From Amia ocellicauda (taxonomy: Eukaryota > Chordata > Actinopteri > Amiiformes > Amiidae): a stretch of DNA of 64,000 nt. The translations under genes and the position numbers were made by a program. Below, one piece after another: positions 1 to 16,000 of this stretch. Each line of letters begins with the position of its first letter. The stretch's first letter is position 1. The notes under the pieces were generated by a model, which was given only the letters and a program-made list of their open reading frames with translations, searched no databases and was not told where the DNA came from. The stretch is from positions 20,870,501 through 20,934,500 of the forward strand of contig NC_089866.1 in the NCBI RefSeq assembly GCF_036373705.1, given 5' to 3'.

Positions 1-1267
1 AAATTATTATTACCATATGGTTAGCCGATTGTGCTCTTATTGTTACAGGAAAGCTCGTAGATAGGATTTGCAATGTGGCCTTTTGGTAGTGAAAATATTA
101 AAATACCTAGTACTATTATCGTTGTTATTCATCCATGGTCACCTTTGATTGGCCGATTTTTATGAATGAAAGGTTGTACACGTACAGTTAATGTCCGGGA
201 TCTCCAGCCCCAGTGTTTCAGCTTGGATAGTTGTGATCAACCAGGAGCTGAAGATACATTTTAATCTTAAGTCAATAATTGCTACACCTAAGTGACTGAC
301 ATATAGCCAGAATACCTGGTAGATCTTTTTGGTGTAAAACCCTGCAGAGTCCACTGCTTTACTCCCATTGAGTCATGATGAGTTTATATTGATTAATGAC
401 TGAATTCTAATCATGAGAACATCATTCTGGCTGATGATTCCTTGTGTTTATCAGGCATTTGAGCAAAAGTGTAGCGTATGCAACTTGTCTACATTAACAT
501 CTAATTTGAACACTTCTTTAATTTAACTTGTTCTTGGCAGGGTTGCAGAAACCAAACAAAAGAATAACACCTTTCGTGAACTAAAACGGTGATATAGGTG
601 GATTTAAAGTTTGCAGTAATTGTCCATAGCCTTATATTAATGGCTGCTACCAAGTTCGTTTTAATGGATTGTATTGTAAAGCCTCTAATGATGATTCTTA
701 CCATCTGGTGCATGGGGAGATTCAGAAAGGAAATACAATCATATGGAATATTTACTTTCACAGCTCTGTGATTGCTCAGTGGTTCAAGGCCATTATTCCG
801 CCTTTCACATTTGCAGATGTTTTTATTTTATTTTTGTATTAATTAAACTGACATCTCTTGTCCTGACCATTTGATTTATTTCAAGACACCTTTCCTGAAA
901 TTAAACAAGTGATCATGGAACAAACTGAGCTGTAAAGACATGCTGGCATGCTGCCTCATATCACGGAAGATTTCCTTTGTGGCTGGGTGTGTTTAGTTTC
1001 ACGTATTCAGTCTCCTGAACAATCTCTTTAAGGCGGTTCCTTTCTCTCATGAAGAACCTTAGTGCACTGTTTGATAGCATGTGGGGAATTCCTCTGAGAT
1101 TTGTAATATAAGTCTTCAGTTAATTAAAAATTAATTCTGCAGCTAATCAGCCATGTTGGTTTTAGGGCACCTGAAGATTTACAGCTCGGGTTAAAAGGTA
1201 CAGTAATTACCACATTATATAATGTTGTTTTTTCAGTATAAAAGCATGTTTGTTTTTCACACCCTAG
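1..1267 (+). other. TMED2: TMED2 intron (upstream exon off the left edge)
   Basis: The first recognised coding exon starts at 1268 in the middle of the TMED2 luminal domain, so this stretch is read as the 3' part of the preceding intron. It ends in a pyrimidine-rich acceptor with the AG at 1266-1267. I see no exon, RNA gene or clear mobile element in it. Short open frames on either strand resemble no protein I know. Confidence 0.7.
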
Positions 1268-5182
<3,915 letters not shown>

Positions 5183-6465
5183 AACAGCAGATTTCTGGCA
5201 CTTTTCACCATTTACCAAAATCGTTTAGTCACAACATTTACTCCAAGATTGGGATTCTGACTTTTAGACTTTTGAAAAGCCTTTCAATTCAGCTTTTTTT
5301 TTTTTTTTTCCTTTGGGAAACCTTTGGGTGGTTAATTTTGTGTTCCTCCCCATTTTATTTTTAATATTTTTCCACCTCTGTGTAATTTATGATTTTCCAA
5401 CCACTTGCTTTTTAAAAAAGAAAAAAAGAAAAAAAAAAAAAGGCAAGGTCATGTTAACATTGAAGCTGTTCAGCTCGTTGGCAGATACAAACCTGTAGAG
5501 TTTGGAGAAGGCTATTTATTAGGTTTTAAACTTGCAAGGTTTTAATTTTGATTTTGCGGCATCCAAAATGGTGAAGACAGGCCTGCCGCAACCAACAGCT
5601 CTTCTCTCTTGTTTGCAAACTACAGGTATTAAATGGGTTTGAAGAGGAATACATCTGGAGGGAAACAATCATTAAAATACACCTAGCTTGCCTGATTTAT
5701 TTTCTGGTCTAGATCACGTCAGACTGGAATCAGTGCTGGACTCTAATGGCTACAATGAAAATTGCAACTTGATAATATACAGTAACTGCTTTCTTTTTCT
5801 TTTTCTTTTCTTTTTTTAATGTCAATGACTCATGAGTCGAGACTGCTGTGTGGTCACAAGCTAATTAATTATCTTTATTTCCTTTGATAAGTGACCTTGT
5901 GGAAAGGATCTTAGCCGTTCTTTGATGTAAACAGACACAATTTGAATTCCCACCGTCCCTTTCATATTTCATATTGGTCCAAGGAAGTCTATTTCTTTCC
6001 ACATTCAAGGCACATAGAGAATGTTTCTGTCTGGGGACAGGGTGGGGTGGAAGGGAGGTTGGGGGGTCTTTTTTTCCCCAGTATCTTAATGATGGGTTTA
6101 ACACATAAAGTACATATTAGTTCAAAGGTGTGGGTGTGGATCAGGATAATGTTGTGACTGGTGTAAATTAGTTGCTTGTATTATTTTTTTTGTCTAAAAG
6201 AAAAAAAAAAAATCCTTTACAAATGGCAACACAATTTTGTACAATTAATTTCCTATTTGTTACAGGTATTCATGTTCCAGGTAAACATTTTGTTACTTTG
6301 GGGGAAATGGAGGTGGCAGCAGTCTGTGAATTAGGCCAGATGACTGCTGCCTGCCATTACAGAAATATTTTTGTGTAACAGCTGACACCTCAGATTTGAA
6401 ATGTAAAGATGTAAAGTAAAAACAAAATGCTGATGTATGTCAAATATGACCCAGGTTTAGTAAAT

Positions 6466-6471
6466 AATAAA
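6466..6471 (+). terminator. TMED2: Polyadenylation signal (proximal, TMED2)
   Basis: Canonical AATAAA about 1.3 kb after the TMED2 stop, on the coding strand. Confidence 0.55.
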
Positions 6472-6843
6472 CACAACATTCTTTAAAACTGCCTGTTCAG
6501 ATTTATTTATTTTTGCGTAATGCAATGTCTTCCTCAAAGTGCCTGTTTGCCAGGGATCAAGGAGTGGGAGAAGTGACTGAGACCACAATACTTAAATGAG
6601 TGATTCCCTTGCCCTGCCCTGGATAATGCCAATATGTACACCTAAAGCACATAGAATGGTCCCTCCCTCCCTCCTGCAGGAAACCCCACGAGATGTATTC
6701 TAGTTATATAAGTGTTATGTAAGATGTGCTGTTCTAGTTGTACAACTTAAAGAAGGGGTTGAGATACTGAGGTTTTTGCTTTTTGATCCTGAATGAATTT
6801 TACCCACCCTTGTCAATTTGTTTTTACATATGTAAATAATTGC

Positions 6844-6849
6844 AATAAA
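6844..6849 (+). terminator. TMED2: Polyadenylation signal (distal, TMED2)
   Basis: Canonical AATAAA followed by a T-rich stretch (AGCAGTTTTTCTTC), about 1.7 kb after the TMED2 stop and 640 bp before the DDX55 start. Confidence 0.6.
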
Positions 6850-6870
6850 GCAGTTTTTCTTCAGACAACA

Positions 6871-7489
6871 TGATTGTTTTCCTGGTTTAAAATGAAAGAC
6901 TACTAGATATTTCGCAAAAATTATAATTTTCACTTGCCAATTTAGTTTATATATGTATAGGACAGGTGCACGTTCAACTTTAGCTTAACAGTATGAGAAG
7001 CACTGTAACTAAGAGGGAGCATATTGTATCAATACCTTTATAATCAAAGTCCAAAGAAGCATCGGGTGTTAGGCCAGACAGTATCATCTGGCAGTATTGA
7101 GCACCTATGAATATGTTAAGTAGTACCACCAATGGAAATCAATTAATTGCTTATGTAATACAAAATTGATCTTAAACTGAGACATTATTTGGCAGTGGCA
7201 GCATTGGGACATAAACGTTGCCAAATTGTGTCATTATTTGATTATTCACAGCCCATGTTTATTAAACATGAAAGGTATGTTGTAGACTTACCTGGTTACC
7301 TTGGTAGAATAGACACTTTTCTGATCATGACACTATTTTTCATAACAGCAGTGCGATGAGAGCGACTGTCTGCCATGCATTGTGAGACGGAACCGACATG
7401 TTTGCTGCTGTTGCTGCCCGGGACGTTTTACAGTGAAACAGGAAGGCGGAACAGCGTGTTTGTGCCACAGTGGTGTTTTTGAAAAAAAA
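6871..7489 (+). other. TMED2-DDX55 spacer and DDX55 5' region
   Basis: Intergenic sequence plus the DDX55 leader. I recognise no strong core promoter motif. The last 110 bp are open in the DDX55 frame from an ATG at 7382. That would add 36 residues rich in Cys (CCCCCPG), not part of DDX55 as I know it from mammals, so I treat it as leader. Confidence 0.5.
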
Positions 7490-9449
7490 ATGGAGAATGT
7501 TACTGAAGGCAGATGGGAAAGTTTACCCGTTAAACTTCACGACAGTATTTTACAAACGCTCCGTGACCTAGGTTTTAGTCACATGACTCCAGTCCAGGTG
7601 GGATTTATTTCTGAAATGAACGCTTTATATACAATCTCAACGAGATAATTACATGATGTGATGTGTTGAACATTAAATCCGTAAATGAAACCAATAATCT
7701 TGTCCCTTTTCGCAGTCTGCGTGCATCCCACTGTTTATGAAGAACAAGGATGTTGCTGCTGAAGCGGTAAGTGCTCTCTTTATTGACAGAATAGTTCAAT
7801 TCAGTGTGCTTTATTGGCATGCCATATATGATGTATCACCAAAGCATTTACAAAAGCAGCTACAAATGATAGGTTAAATGATACAAATAATACATTGAAA
7901 GTGGACTAAGATGGGAGGGAAGTGCCGGACCTCTCTGGGCAGCCAGCTCGGCCTGTTTCTATAGCCAGGCTGTGGTCACTGAGCCTGTACTGGTCAAGAT
8001 GTCTCTGCTTCGTATCTCTGACAGTGAAGAGGTTTCTCTGTTTAGGGTCCAATAGCAAACCAGTGTGTTTTGGGATTGAGTTTCGTTGTTCCAGTGTTCA
8101 CATTTTTGGTTTGATTCATAATTTGGATGACTCTGTTTTGTGGCCGGAGAGCAGTGCTGGTCTGAAACTGGTCAGTGTCGTGAGCTAAGTAATCGACTTG
8201 CCAACTTGTTTGCATTCTTTGTGATAACACAGTATGCTTTTTTAAATCTCATATTACCACAGGTGACCGGGAGTGGAAAGACATTGGCATTTGTCATCCC
8301 TATACTGCAGATTTTGCTGAGAAGAGAGGAGAAACTGAAGAAAAAGCAGGTAAAATCGTAGAGACATTGGTACCATCAGAAAATACTTAATGACCAAAAT
8401 GTAGTGCAGTCTAGATTGTATAGTAGAGAATACAACCTGAATGAGGGAATCTTACATTATTTTTTGTGATCTCTCCATATAGTTGTACTACATTTTATAT
8501 ACAGTGTTTATAAATCATCCAAATAAAATCAATTTTCACGTTTAAAATAATTTGCTTGAAGATGTCCATGTATTGCAAATATAGTGTATGTAATTTCAGT
8601 AATCTTTTTCAAGATTAATTGGATAAAGCCTATAAAAGTATGCTGCTTTCATGACTTGAGTTTTTACTGCAGGTTGGGGCTCTGATTATCACTCCCACAC
8701 GTGAGCTGGCCTCTCAGATTAGTGGGGTCATGGCATCCTTCCTCCAGCACTTCCCTCAGTTCAGGTGAGCGCTTCTGAAATGTGAGCTTGACCCCCTCAG
8801 AGCTCCTGCACCACTCACTGGCTTCATCCCATTTCTTTAACGGCCTCTCTCCTTTCTTTCAGTCAAATCCTTTTAATCGGAGGCAGTAATCCAATCGAAG
8901 ACGTGGAGAAATTTAAAGAGCATGGGTAACTACTCAGAGTACTATACGAAAATGGAAAAATGTCTTGTTCCAGTGCTGACCTAGCCATGTGTTTTGTTGT
9001 TGTCATTCCTGGTGGCATCAGCCAGCATTTGGATTAGTAATCTTCCCCTGTGGCCAAACGGAGAGATCCCTGACACATACAACACATAAAATAATCATAA
9101 TCACTTGACGACAGAAGTGGGATTTGTGCACAATTAATACAGAGGGAAATCAATGCATAAACTCACTGAAGTACAGTCATATTCAGCTCATTCTAGTAAA
9201 TGAAATCTGAGTTACGCTTGCAGTGTTTGTGTGTTGATGTCTGTATGTTGGTGGCAGGGGGAACATTGTGATCGGCACTCCAGGCAGGCTGGAGGACATG
9301 TTCCGGAGGCAGGCAGACGGGCTGGACCTGACCGGCTGTGTGAAGGCCCTGGATGTGCTAGTTCTGGATGAGGCTGACCGGCTGCTGGACATGGGCTTTG
9401 AGGCAAGGTGCTGTATCCTTTGTCTTCAACTACTTATTAATGCATGAGT

Positions 9450-9481
<32 letters not shown>

Positions 9482-12358
9482 AACGAACATAAGAACACAT
9501 TGCAAAGGTTTGCCTAGAATATGTTAAGACCTTTAATAACCAGGGGGTCATCTAAACTGTCAGTTTTTCTTGTTTTGCAGTCTGAACGTCATCCTGGGCT
9601 ACCTGCCAAAGCAGCGGCGCACAGGGCTGTTCTCGGCCACGCAGACACAGGAGCTGGAGAAGCTGGTGAGGGCCGGCCTGCGCAATCCTGTCCGCATCAT
9701 CGTCAAAGAGAAGGGTGCGGCAGACACTAGCACTCAGAAGACCCCGTCCCGCCTGCTCAACTACTACACTGTGAGGCCCCCTGCTTTTATACTTGCCCCA
9801 CAGGCTTCTCTGCCAGGAATAACAGTATTACAGTGCACAGTAGTACAGTATGGTATGGTACCACGACATTACTTACTGTGTGTTGTCATCCAGGTGTGCA
9901 GGACAGAGGACAAGTTTAACCGGCTGGTGGCTTTCCTGCGGCAGCACAAGCACGAAAAACACCTGGTCTTCTTTAGGTCAGTGGGGATTATCTTTGATCC
10001 TCTTGTTGTTTTTAAAATTATTATTTAAGGATTTAAGCAATTTGAACAGCCTTTTAATTGGCCAGTTTACCCAACTGTATGAGGATCTGAAAAACTTGTC
10101 GTCCCCTCTCTCAACAGCACCTGCGCCTGTGTGGAGTACTATGGCCGGGCCCTGGAGGCTCTGGTGTCAAAAATTAAGATCCTCTGCATCCATGGGAAGA
10201 TGAAAGACAAGCGCAACAAAATCTTTACTGAGTTTCGGGCTTTAAAGAGGTAAAATACCTCTTGCACACAGGGAGCTTTTGAAAGAAGAGAACATTGAAA
10301 TATGCAGTTTGAAATGGGAGCTTTTCTCAAGAAGTACAAACAGACTGCATATCAGTATTGAAGTGAAGCTTTTGAGTGCCATTGATGTCAGTAAAATGTG
10401 TGCAGCATTGATATAGCCTTCTAGGTAACATTAGTTTCCATGTCAGAACCCCAGCTTGGCTTTGAACTGCCAAGCGCCCTGCTCCACACAGCCTTGCCAG
10501 TAGATAGCCAAAGCCACTACGCCAAAAGATTGGTTCCTTGACTCGGGGATTTGAACACACTACCATATCCACCGATGGATTATGTCACTGCAATCTTATA
10601 CACTGTGAGCCCTGTTGCATCAGGTTCAGGCCGAAGAATGACATCATATTATGGTTTAGTCATTCAGCGCTCTTGCATCCTTTTACCCTGCCTGTGTTCA
10701 TGAGAGAGCCTGATATTTCTGCTTGGTAAGGTGCAGCTACGTCCCCTTTTTACATTTCTTCTGCTGTTTCTCCGCAGTGGGATTCTGGTGTGCACCGACG
10801 TCATGGCCCGAGGGATCGACATTCCCGAGGTCAACTGGGTTATACAGTACGACCCTCCCAGCAGCGCCAGGTAACAGGATGAACACGGTGCCCGCAACGT
10901 GCACACCATTACTGAGCAACTAGGATGACAGTGGACTATTTGCAGGCTCCCTTCTGACACACAGCTGACCATGGTCAATGTCTCTCTCTTCCTGCAGTGC
11001 CTTTGTGCACCGCTGCGGACGGACAGCCCGTATCGGCAACCAGGGCAATGCTCTAGTGTTCCTGCTGCCGATGGAAGAGGCTTACATCAACTTCCTGTCC
11101 ATTAACCAAAAAGTATGTCTGTCCAGAAATCTCTCAGGCTGATGTTTAATGTATCTGGAGTTGGTTTCCTAAAGTTGCAGGGTTGGGTATGCTGCTGTTG
11201 ACGTGCCCTGTTTCCTCTACGCTACAGTGCCCCCTCCAGGAGATGGCACCAGTGAAGGACGTGGTGGATGTGCTACCCAAGCTGAAGGCCATGGCACTTG
11301 GGGACAGGGCCGTGTTCGAGAGAGGCATGCGGGCCTTTGTCTCCTATGTCCAGGCCTATGCCAAGCACGAGTGTAGCCTCATCTTCAGGGTCAAAGGTGA
11401 GGAATGGTACACCTTCCATCTGATTTCCACTCATCTTAATTTAGTTATCAGACATTTTGATTTGGAAGTAGTTTTGACTTTTGTTTGAGTGAATAGTTAA
11501 AACAAAAATATTCCATTTGTATAAGTAAAATTAGATGATGTTTCATTAATTGCTTCAGTTTAAGGCATATAATTTAATCCAAACTAATAGCGTTCTGAAA
11601 ACTGAAGAGATTTAGGAAGAAACTTTCTTAGTGAATATTGTTGCTCTGCTGTATGATGTCTTGAGATGGAGGGACTTCTATTATTCTCTTCCCTTTTTTG
11701 CACAGATCTGGACTTTGCTGCTCTGGCTCAGGGGTTTGCGTTGATCAGGCTACCCAAGATGCCCGAGCTGAGAGGGAAGCCACTGCCCAACTTCACCCCC
11801 GAGCCCATTGACACGGACACCATCCGATTCAAAGACAAGAACAGGGAGAGGCAGCGGAAGAAGATGCTGGCCGAGAAGCGGGAGCAGGAAAAGGACAGGC
11901 CGCAGCTGGGCAGGAGGCACTTAATCAGAAACAAATCGTGGTCCAAACAGAAGACCAAGAAAGACAGGAGGAAAAAGCTGGTGGCCAAAAGGAAAAAAGA
12001 CGAGGTAACGTCCATCTACATTCCCTTTGTCTAGCTTGTATCGGAAGGACAGGTCGAGTACTGTTTTTTAAAGCATGGAAAGTGAATATATTGCGTCAAT
12101 TGAAATGACTGTGTATATTAAGTTTTGCATTTTGTAACGGCTTTAACGGTGTGCTCCTCGCTACAGGGCTCAGACATTGATGACGAGGACATGGACGAGT
12201 TGCTCAGTGACACCAGGCTGCTGAAAAAGCTGAAGAAGGGCAAGATCAGTGAGGAGGACTTCGAGAAGCAAGTGACGGCGAGCCAAAAGTCACAATCGGG
12301 CAGAAAGACAGGCGCTGAACAGCATGGGGCTGAATCGGATATGGAAGGCGACGAATGA
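7490..12358 (+). CDS. DDX55: ATP-dependent RNA helicase DDX55 (DEAD box, Spb4 family)
   Basis: Nucleolar DEAD-box helicase for 60S subunit assembly, orthologue of yeast Spb4. Fourteen exons: 7490-7597, 7716-7766, 8263-8349, 8673-8764, 8863-8925, 9258-9407, 9581-9770, 9894-9976, 10118-10249, 10778-10870, 10998-11112, 11228-11396, 11706-12004 and 12167-12358. Joined they give 607 residues (human about 600). Motifs appear in order: Q-motif region GFSHMTPVQ, motif I VTGSGKT (split across exons 2 and 3), Ia PTRELAS, Ib [61 protein letters not shown]. The C-terminus is the usual Lys-rich tail and an acidic end around [25 protein letters not shown]. Start chosen at [13 protein letters not shown], matching the mammalian N-terminus. 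It converges on EIF2B1. Confidence 0.97.
9451..9480. repeat. (ATT)n microsatellite
   Basis: About ten ATT units in the DDX55 intron after the DEAD-motif exon. Confidence 0.9.
10443..10630 (-). mobile_element. Dimeric tRNA-related SINE in DDX55 intron 9
   Basis: On the minus strand two tRNA-like units follow one another. Unit 1 has a degenerate A box near 10595-10608 and a B box GTTCAAATCC at 10547-10556. Unit 2 has an A box TGGCGTAGTGG at 10514-10524 that fits TRGCNNAGNGG exactly. Its B box GTTCAAAGCC at 10458-10467 sits in a T-arm-like hairpin with stem CTTGGC/GCCAAG. No poly-A tail or target duplication was found, so the limits are approximate. It is antisense to DDX55. Confidence 0.5.
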
Positions 12359-13009
12359 AAATTAGTTGAAATGATAACGATGAACCATTTTTGTGTGTGT
12401 AATATAAACATAAATGAAGAGAAAAACCTAGAGCTTCCAGATGGACTTTTTGGAAGTCTCATCTTCTCCGGAAATGCACCATCCTGTTCCCATTTGAAAG
12501 CCCGTTGTTTCGGTGTGGTGCTGCACCGGTATGGACAACACTGCAGTGGCTGCTCTAGGGTGGCTTGCTGTGTTTACTGCTGCTGCATCTCAGCACATCA
12601 TCACCCTGAGCTGAACTTGGTGCTCAGACCCTCCTAATCCCTGGGTACCTTTCATCGCTCACTGCTGGAGACCCGCTGGAGTCTCTCTCCTGGTGCCATG
12701 TTTTTCTTATTTTCCCTGTCCATGATATACAGCTCTACTGATTGGCCCTGTGAAGTTATACTTTACCAGTTGGAGCCCAGTAGGTGTTAATTATTTACTT
12801 CATTATGAAATGTTCTTTCTGCATTGAGATCTGTGCTTCAGATACATTCAGAATACAGTTTTGAAAGGAATGTCACTTAAAATGGCTTAAACTAAAACAT
12901 GTGTTCATCTCAGTTTATTGTGTTAATTTCTTTAGAAAAAAAATATTTTCCCTTTTTCCTTAAACAACTTTATTAGATATGATATAATTTACTGTGACAG
13001 TCAGCCTGG
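12359..13009. other. Convergent 3' regions of DDX55 (+) and EIF2B1 (-)
   Basis: The two stop codons are 651 bp apart. I find no plus-strand AATAAA or ATTAAA for DDX55 here; the best variant is AATACA at 12852-12857. EIF2B1 has a canonical minus-strand signal at 12969-12974. The rest is plain untranslated sequence. Confidence 0.6.
12969..12974 (-). terminator. EIF2B1: Polyadenylation signal of EIF2B1
   Basis: TTTATT on the plus strand reads AATAAA on the minus strand, 36 bp past the EIF2B1 stop. This implies a very short 3' UTR. Confidence 0.65.
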
Positions 13010-16000
13010 TTACAAATATAGTTTAATGAGTTCGTCACTGACAGCGGAGGGGGTGAGCACCCCCAGGTCCGTGAAGAGGAGGGTGATGAGGGAGGGGGGG
13101 GTGTAGTCAATCATGGGATGCTCTTCTGCGAGATTCTTGGTTGTTTTCAGGGTGTCTGCTTTGTACTGTGAAGAAAAGAAAACTTGCCATTTCAAGAAAA
13201 CAATTATCAATCAAATGTGCAGATTTAAATCCTCTTCTAAAATAAGAAGGCTGTGGGGGAACAAAGGACCTATTGTTTTAGCACTGGAATCAAAATGGAA
13301 AAATGTCTCAGAGGACAGAACATGTACTAACAGGATGTTGTAAGCCCTGCATTGCTCCAGTTCTTTATTTTTGTTCTATTTAGTTCCAGTTTGTTTGGTT
13401 CTCATCAGGTGTGATGCTCCTCACAGTGCGGTTCATGCATGTGGATTAGGTCCACTCTGCAACTTTAATCTTGGCCGTGCTTCTCAGCCAAACCTCAGAA
13501 AGTAATGACATCATTAACTGCAGGTGCACTTAGTATTAAACTGGCGAGGCCAGAGATGGCTGAAACCCACACACACCATGTCGCCCAATGTCTAGGTCTC
13601 AGATTATGGGACCTTTACCTTAAATTTGTCAGGTACGTCTTGCTGATTCAAAGGGTAAAGCCTGACGAATTTGAAGCTCTCTGCCACCACATAGAAAGGC
13701 TTGTTGTGGGCTTTGGAACACACTGCCATTTGGTATGTGCCAATCTGTAACACAATGGGCCAGGACACATTATAATGCAAATATATTAAGGCATTCAAAA
13801 CAGGAGACACTTCTTCACACAGAGTTGTTACAATCTGGAACAAACTCCCCAGTGATGTGGTTGAAGTGACAATTTGGGAACATTAAAAAATAGACCAGAC
13901 GTGATCACTAAGTTATTAATGGACACCAAACAAGAACGATGGGTTGAATGGCCTCCTCTCATTTGTGAACTTTCTTATGTTCTTATATCCTGCGAGGGAA
14001 AAACAGACTTCAGTCATTTTAGAAGTGGATAGGTTAGAACTTCTGCCTGAAGGGTTACAGAAAAAAAAATATATACAGGACTATATTTAGATACATTTGT
14101 TAATATAGGGAACCTTCACATTTGATGTGGTAATTAAGTTATACAAAAGTGTGTTTCCTGTGGATGAACCAAACTGAATTCAAACAAATTTTTTGACTAA
14201 ATTTTATATCAGCTGATGGCAGGAGAGCGACAGGTAGAAATATACAGTAATAGTTGAGTAAATTAATTGTAGTCGGTAAAAAAAAAAAAAGGTTAAAACA
14301 TTTTGTGTGTTTAGTCACGACTAACAGCCTATTATAAATGCAGAACTTACCTTATTGATGATTCCTCCACTCTCCACTACACCTTCAGCCCCCACTATCA
14401 CCAAATCCACTTTCTCCATGATGTACCTGCAGCAAATAAAAACAAGTAGGTTGTCCTTCATCTAATCACTCACACAGAGCCCCTTGTTAACTTCATTCTC
14501 ATTTGAAAATGACTGCATCTAGTATAAAGAAAGGGCACTGGGCTCTATGCTGGCTTTCATTCCAATCCAGCTCCCAGTAACACAAATAAAACTCATGGCT
14601 TAATTATGCAACATGAACATGACCTTTTACCATTAACTGAAGAAACTGAAGTCTATGTAACGTGATGGGGCAGGGATGGAGAGACACGTACCCTACTGCA
14701 GCATCCAGAACTACTGTCACTGGCACATTGAGTTTTCTTAAGGCGTCTGCCATATTTTTCCTAGACCAAACAAACAAACAGAACAATTTACCACAATGTC
14801 ATAAAACAGATTTTCAAATAGTTACTGGATGTGTCATTACTCTTTTTCTGATTAAGTTTCTTTCCATAAGTTGTATTGTTTTGTTGGCCTTCAAAGTGTA
14901 GGTGTGAAGTGTACTTGCCCTGCAGAGTCTGGCTGGGATTCAGTCACGTAAACGGTGAAGCGCTTCTTGTCCGCAGCCGCATTCTGCAGCACTCGCAGCA
15001 CCACCCTCGAGGAGGAGTGAGTCAGGATTTTCTACAGGCACAAGACACAGAACTCAGATCTACTGGCTACACATTCTCCTGCTGTTCCGAGAGCTTGGAG
15101 TTTGGTGCTTCTCCTGACTGCACCACAAATAAAAAGCGGCTTTGGATAGTGGAACATGTCCATCAAAAAAAACAAGATCACTTAGTCCAACTACATACAA
15201 AACTGAGGTGATGCCATCAGAACCTGCCAGGGCCTAGAACATCAAAACAATGATCCAAGAAGGGGACAGTATGGAATCCCACCTGAATACAGTAATTAAG
15301 TGTTTTTCTTCTTAGTACTCACAGCTCCGTCCTTGATGAACGTGTGGCAGAGTTTTGCGACCTTGTTCCTCGACAGCGATATTTTTTCCAAGAACAGTTC
15401 TCCTCTTTCCACCATCACCTTCTTGCACTGTGATAAATCCTGCAGACAGAGGTTTACGGGATTTAGAAGAGCATCCAGACCAATGAAACATCTATTTTAC
15501 AAATGGTAAACATTAATCAGATGACCAGAGACATCTTGCATCACACTGGATTTATTCTAAAACATACAGCCTATCAATTCTTATGCCACTTTTTGCAAGC
15601 TTCATTTGTACTAGAATTCAACCTTTGGGGGCAAGAGGGGATCTGTGCCATGTTTTGTGCAAACTGAACTGCAGTTTTCAAATTGGAAGTGGGGACAGCA
15701 AAACTATACTCTGGTTATCACAGACCTAGATTAGTGCTAGTCCTGGACTCCCTATCCTGCAATATCATTAGGTAGTGGTCTAAGATAAGTCTGAGGCACG
15801 GTCTGTAAAAAAACAGCTGTCAATGCAATAAACAGGGAAACTTTGTATAGAAGTTGTTTAAAGTAACATAATGTAGGCTATTTTCTGCATCATCAATATG
15901 ACTTGTACAAGAAAAAGATGGATTTTGATCCATGATCATGGCTGTTAGTAGGTGGGTGCTGACCGGGTGCTCCAGCGAGGTGAGGCTGATGAAGCGCAGG

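Larger units (their letters stand above)
5183..6870 (+). other. TMED2: TMED2 3' untranslated region
   Basis: This AT-rich stretch follows the TMED2 stop and has no supported coding frame. It includes a T-rich tract near 5790-5816 and several poly-A and poly-T runs. Canonical AATAAA hexamers occur at 6466-6471 and 6844-6849, so two alternative 3' ends are plausible. The far boundary is inferred from the second hexamer. Confidence 0.65.

Noticed and set aside
361-440. Possible C/D-box snoRNA in the TMED2 intron (ATGATGA and CTGA words)
   Set aside because: Box spacing is poor and the flanks cannot form the terminal stem.
7382-7489. In-frame N-terminal extension of DDX55 starting at 7382
   Set aside because: It adds a Cys-rich 36-residue stretch I do not recognise in DDX55, while the ATG at 7490 gives the conserved [13 protein letters not shown] start.
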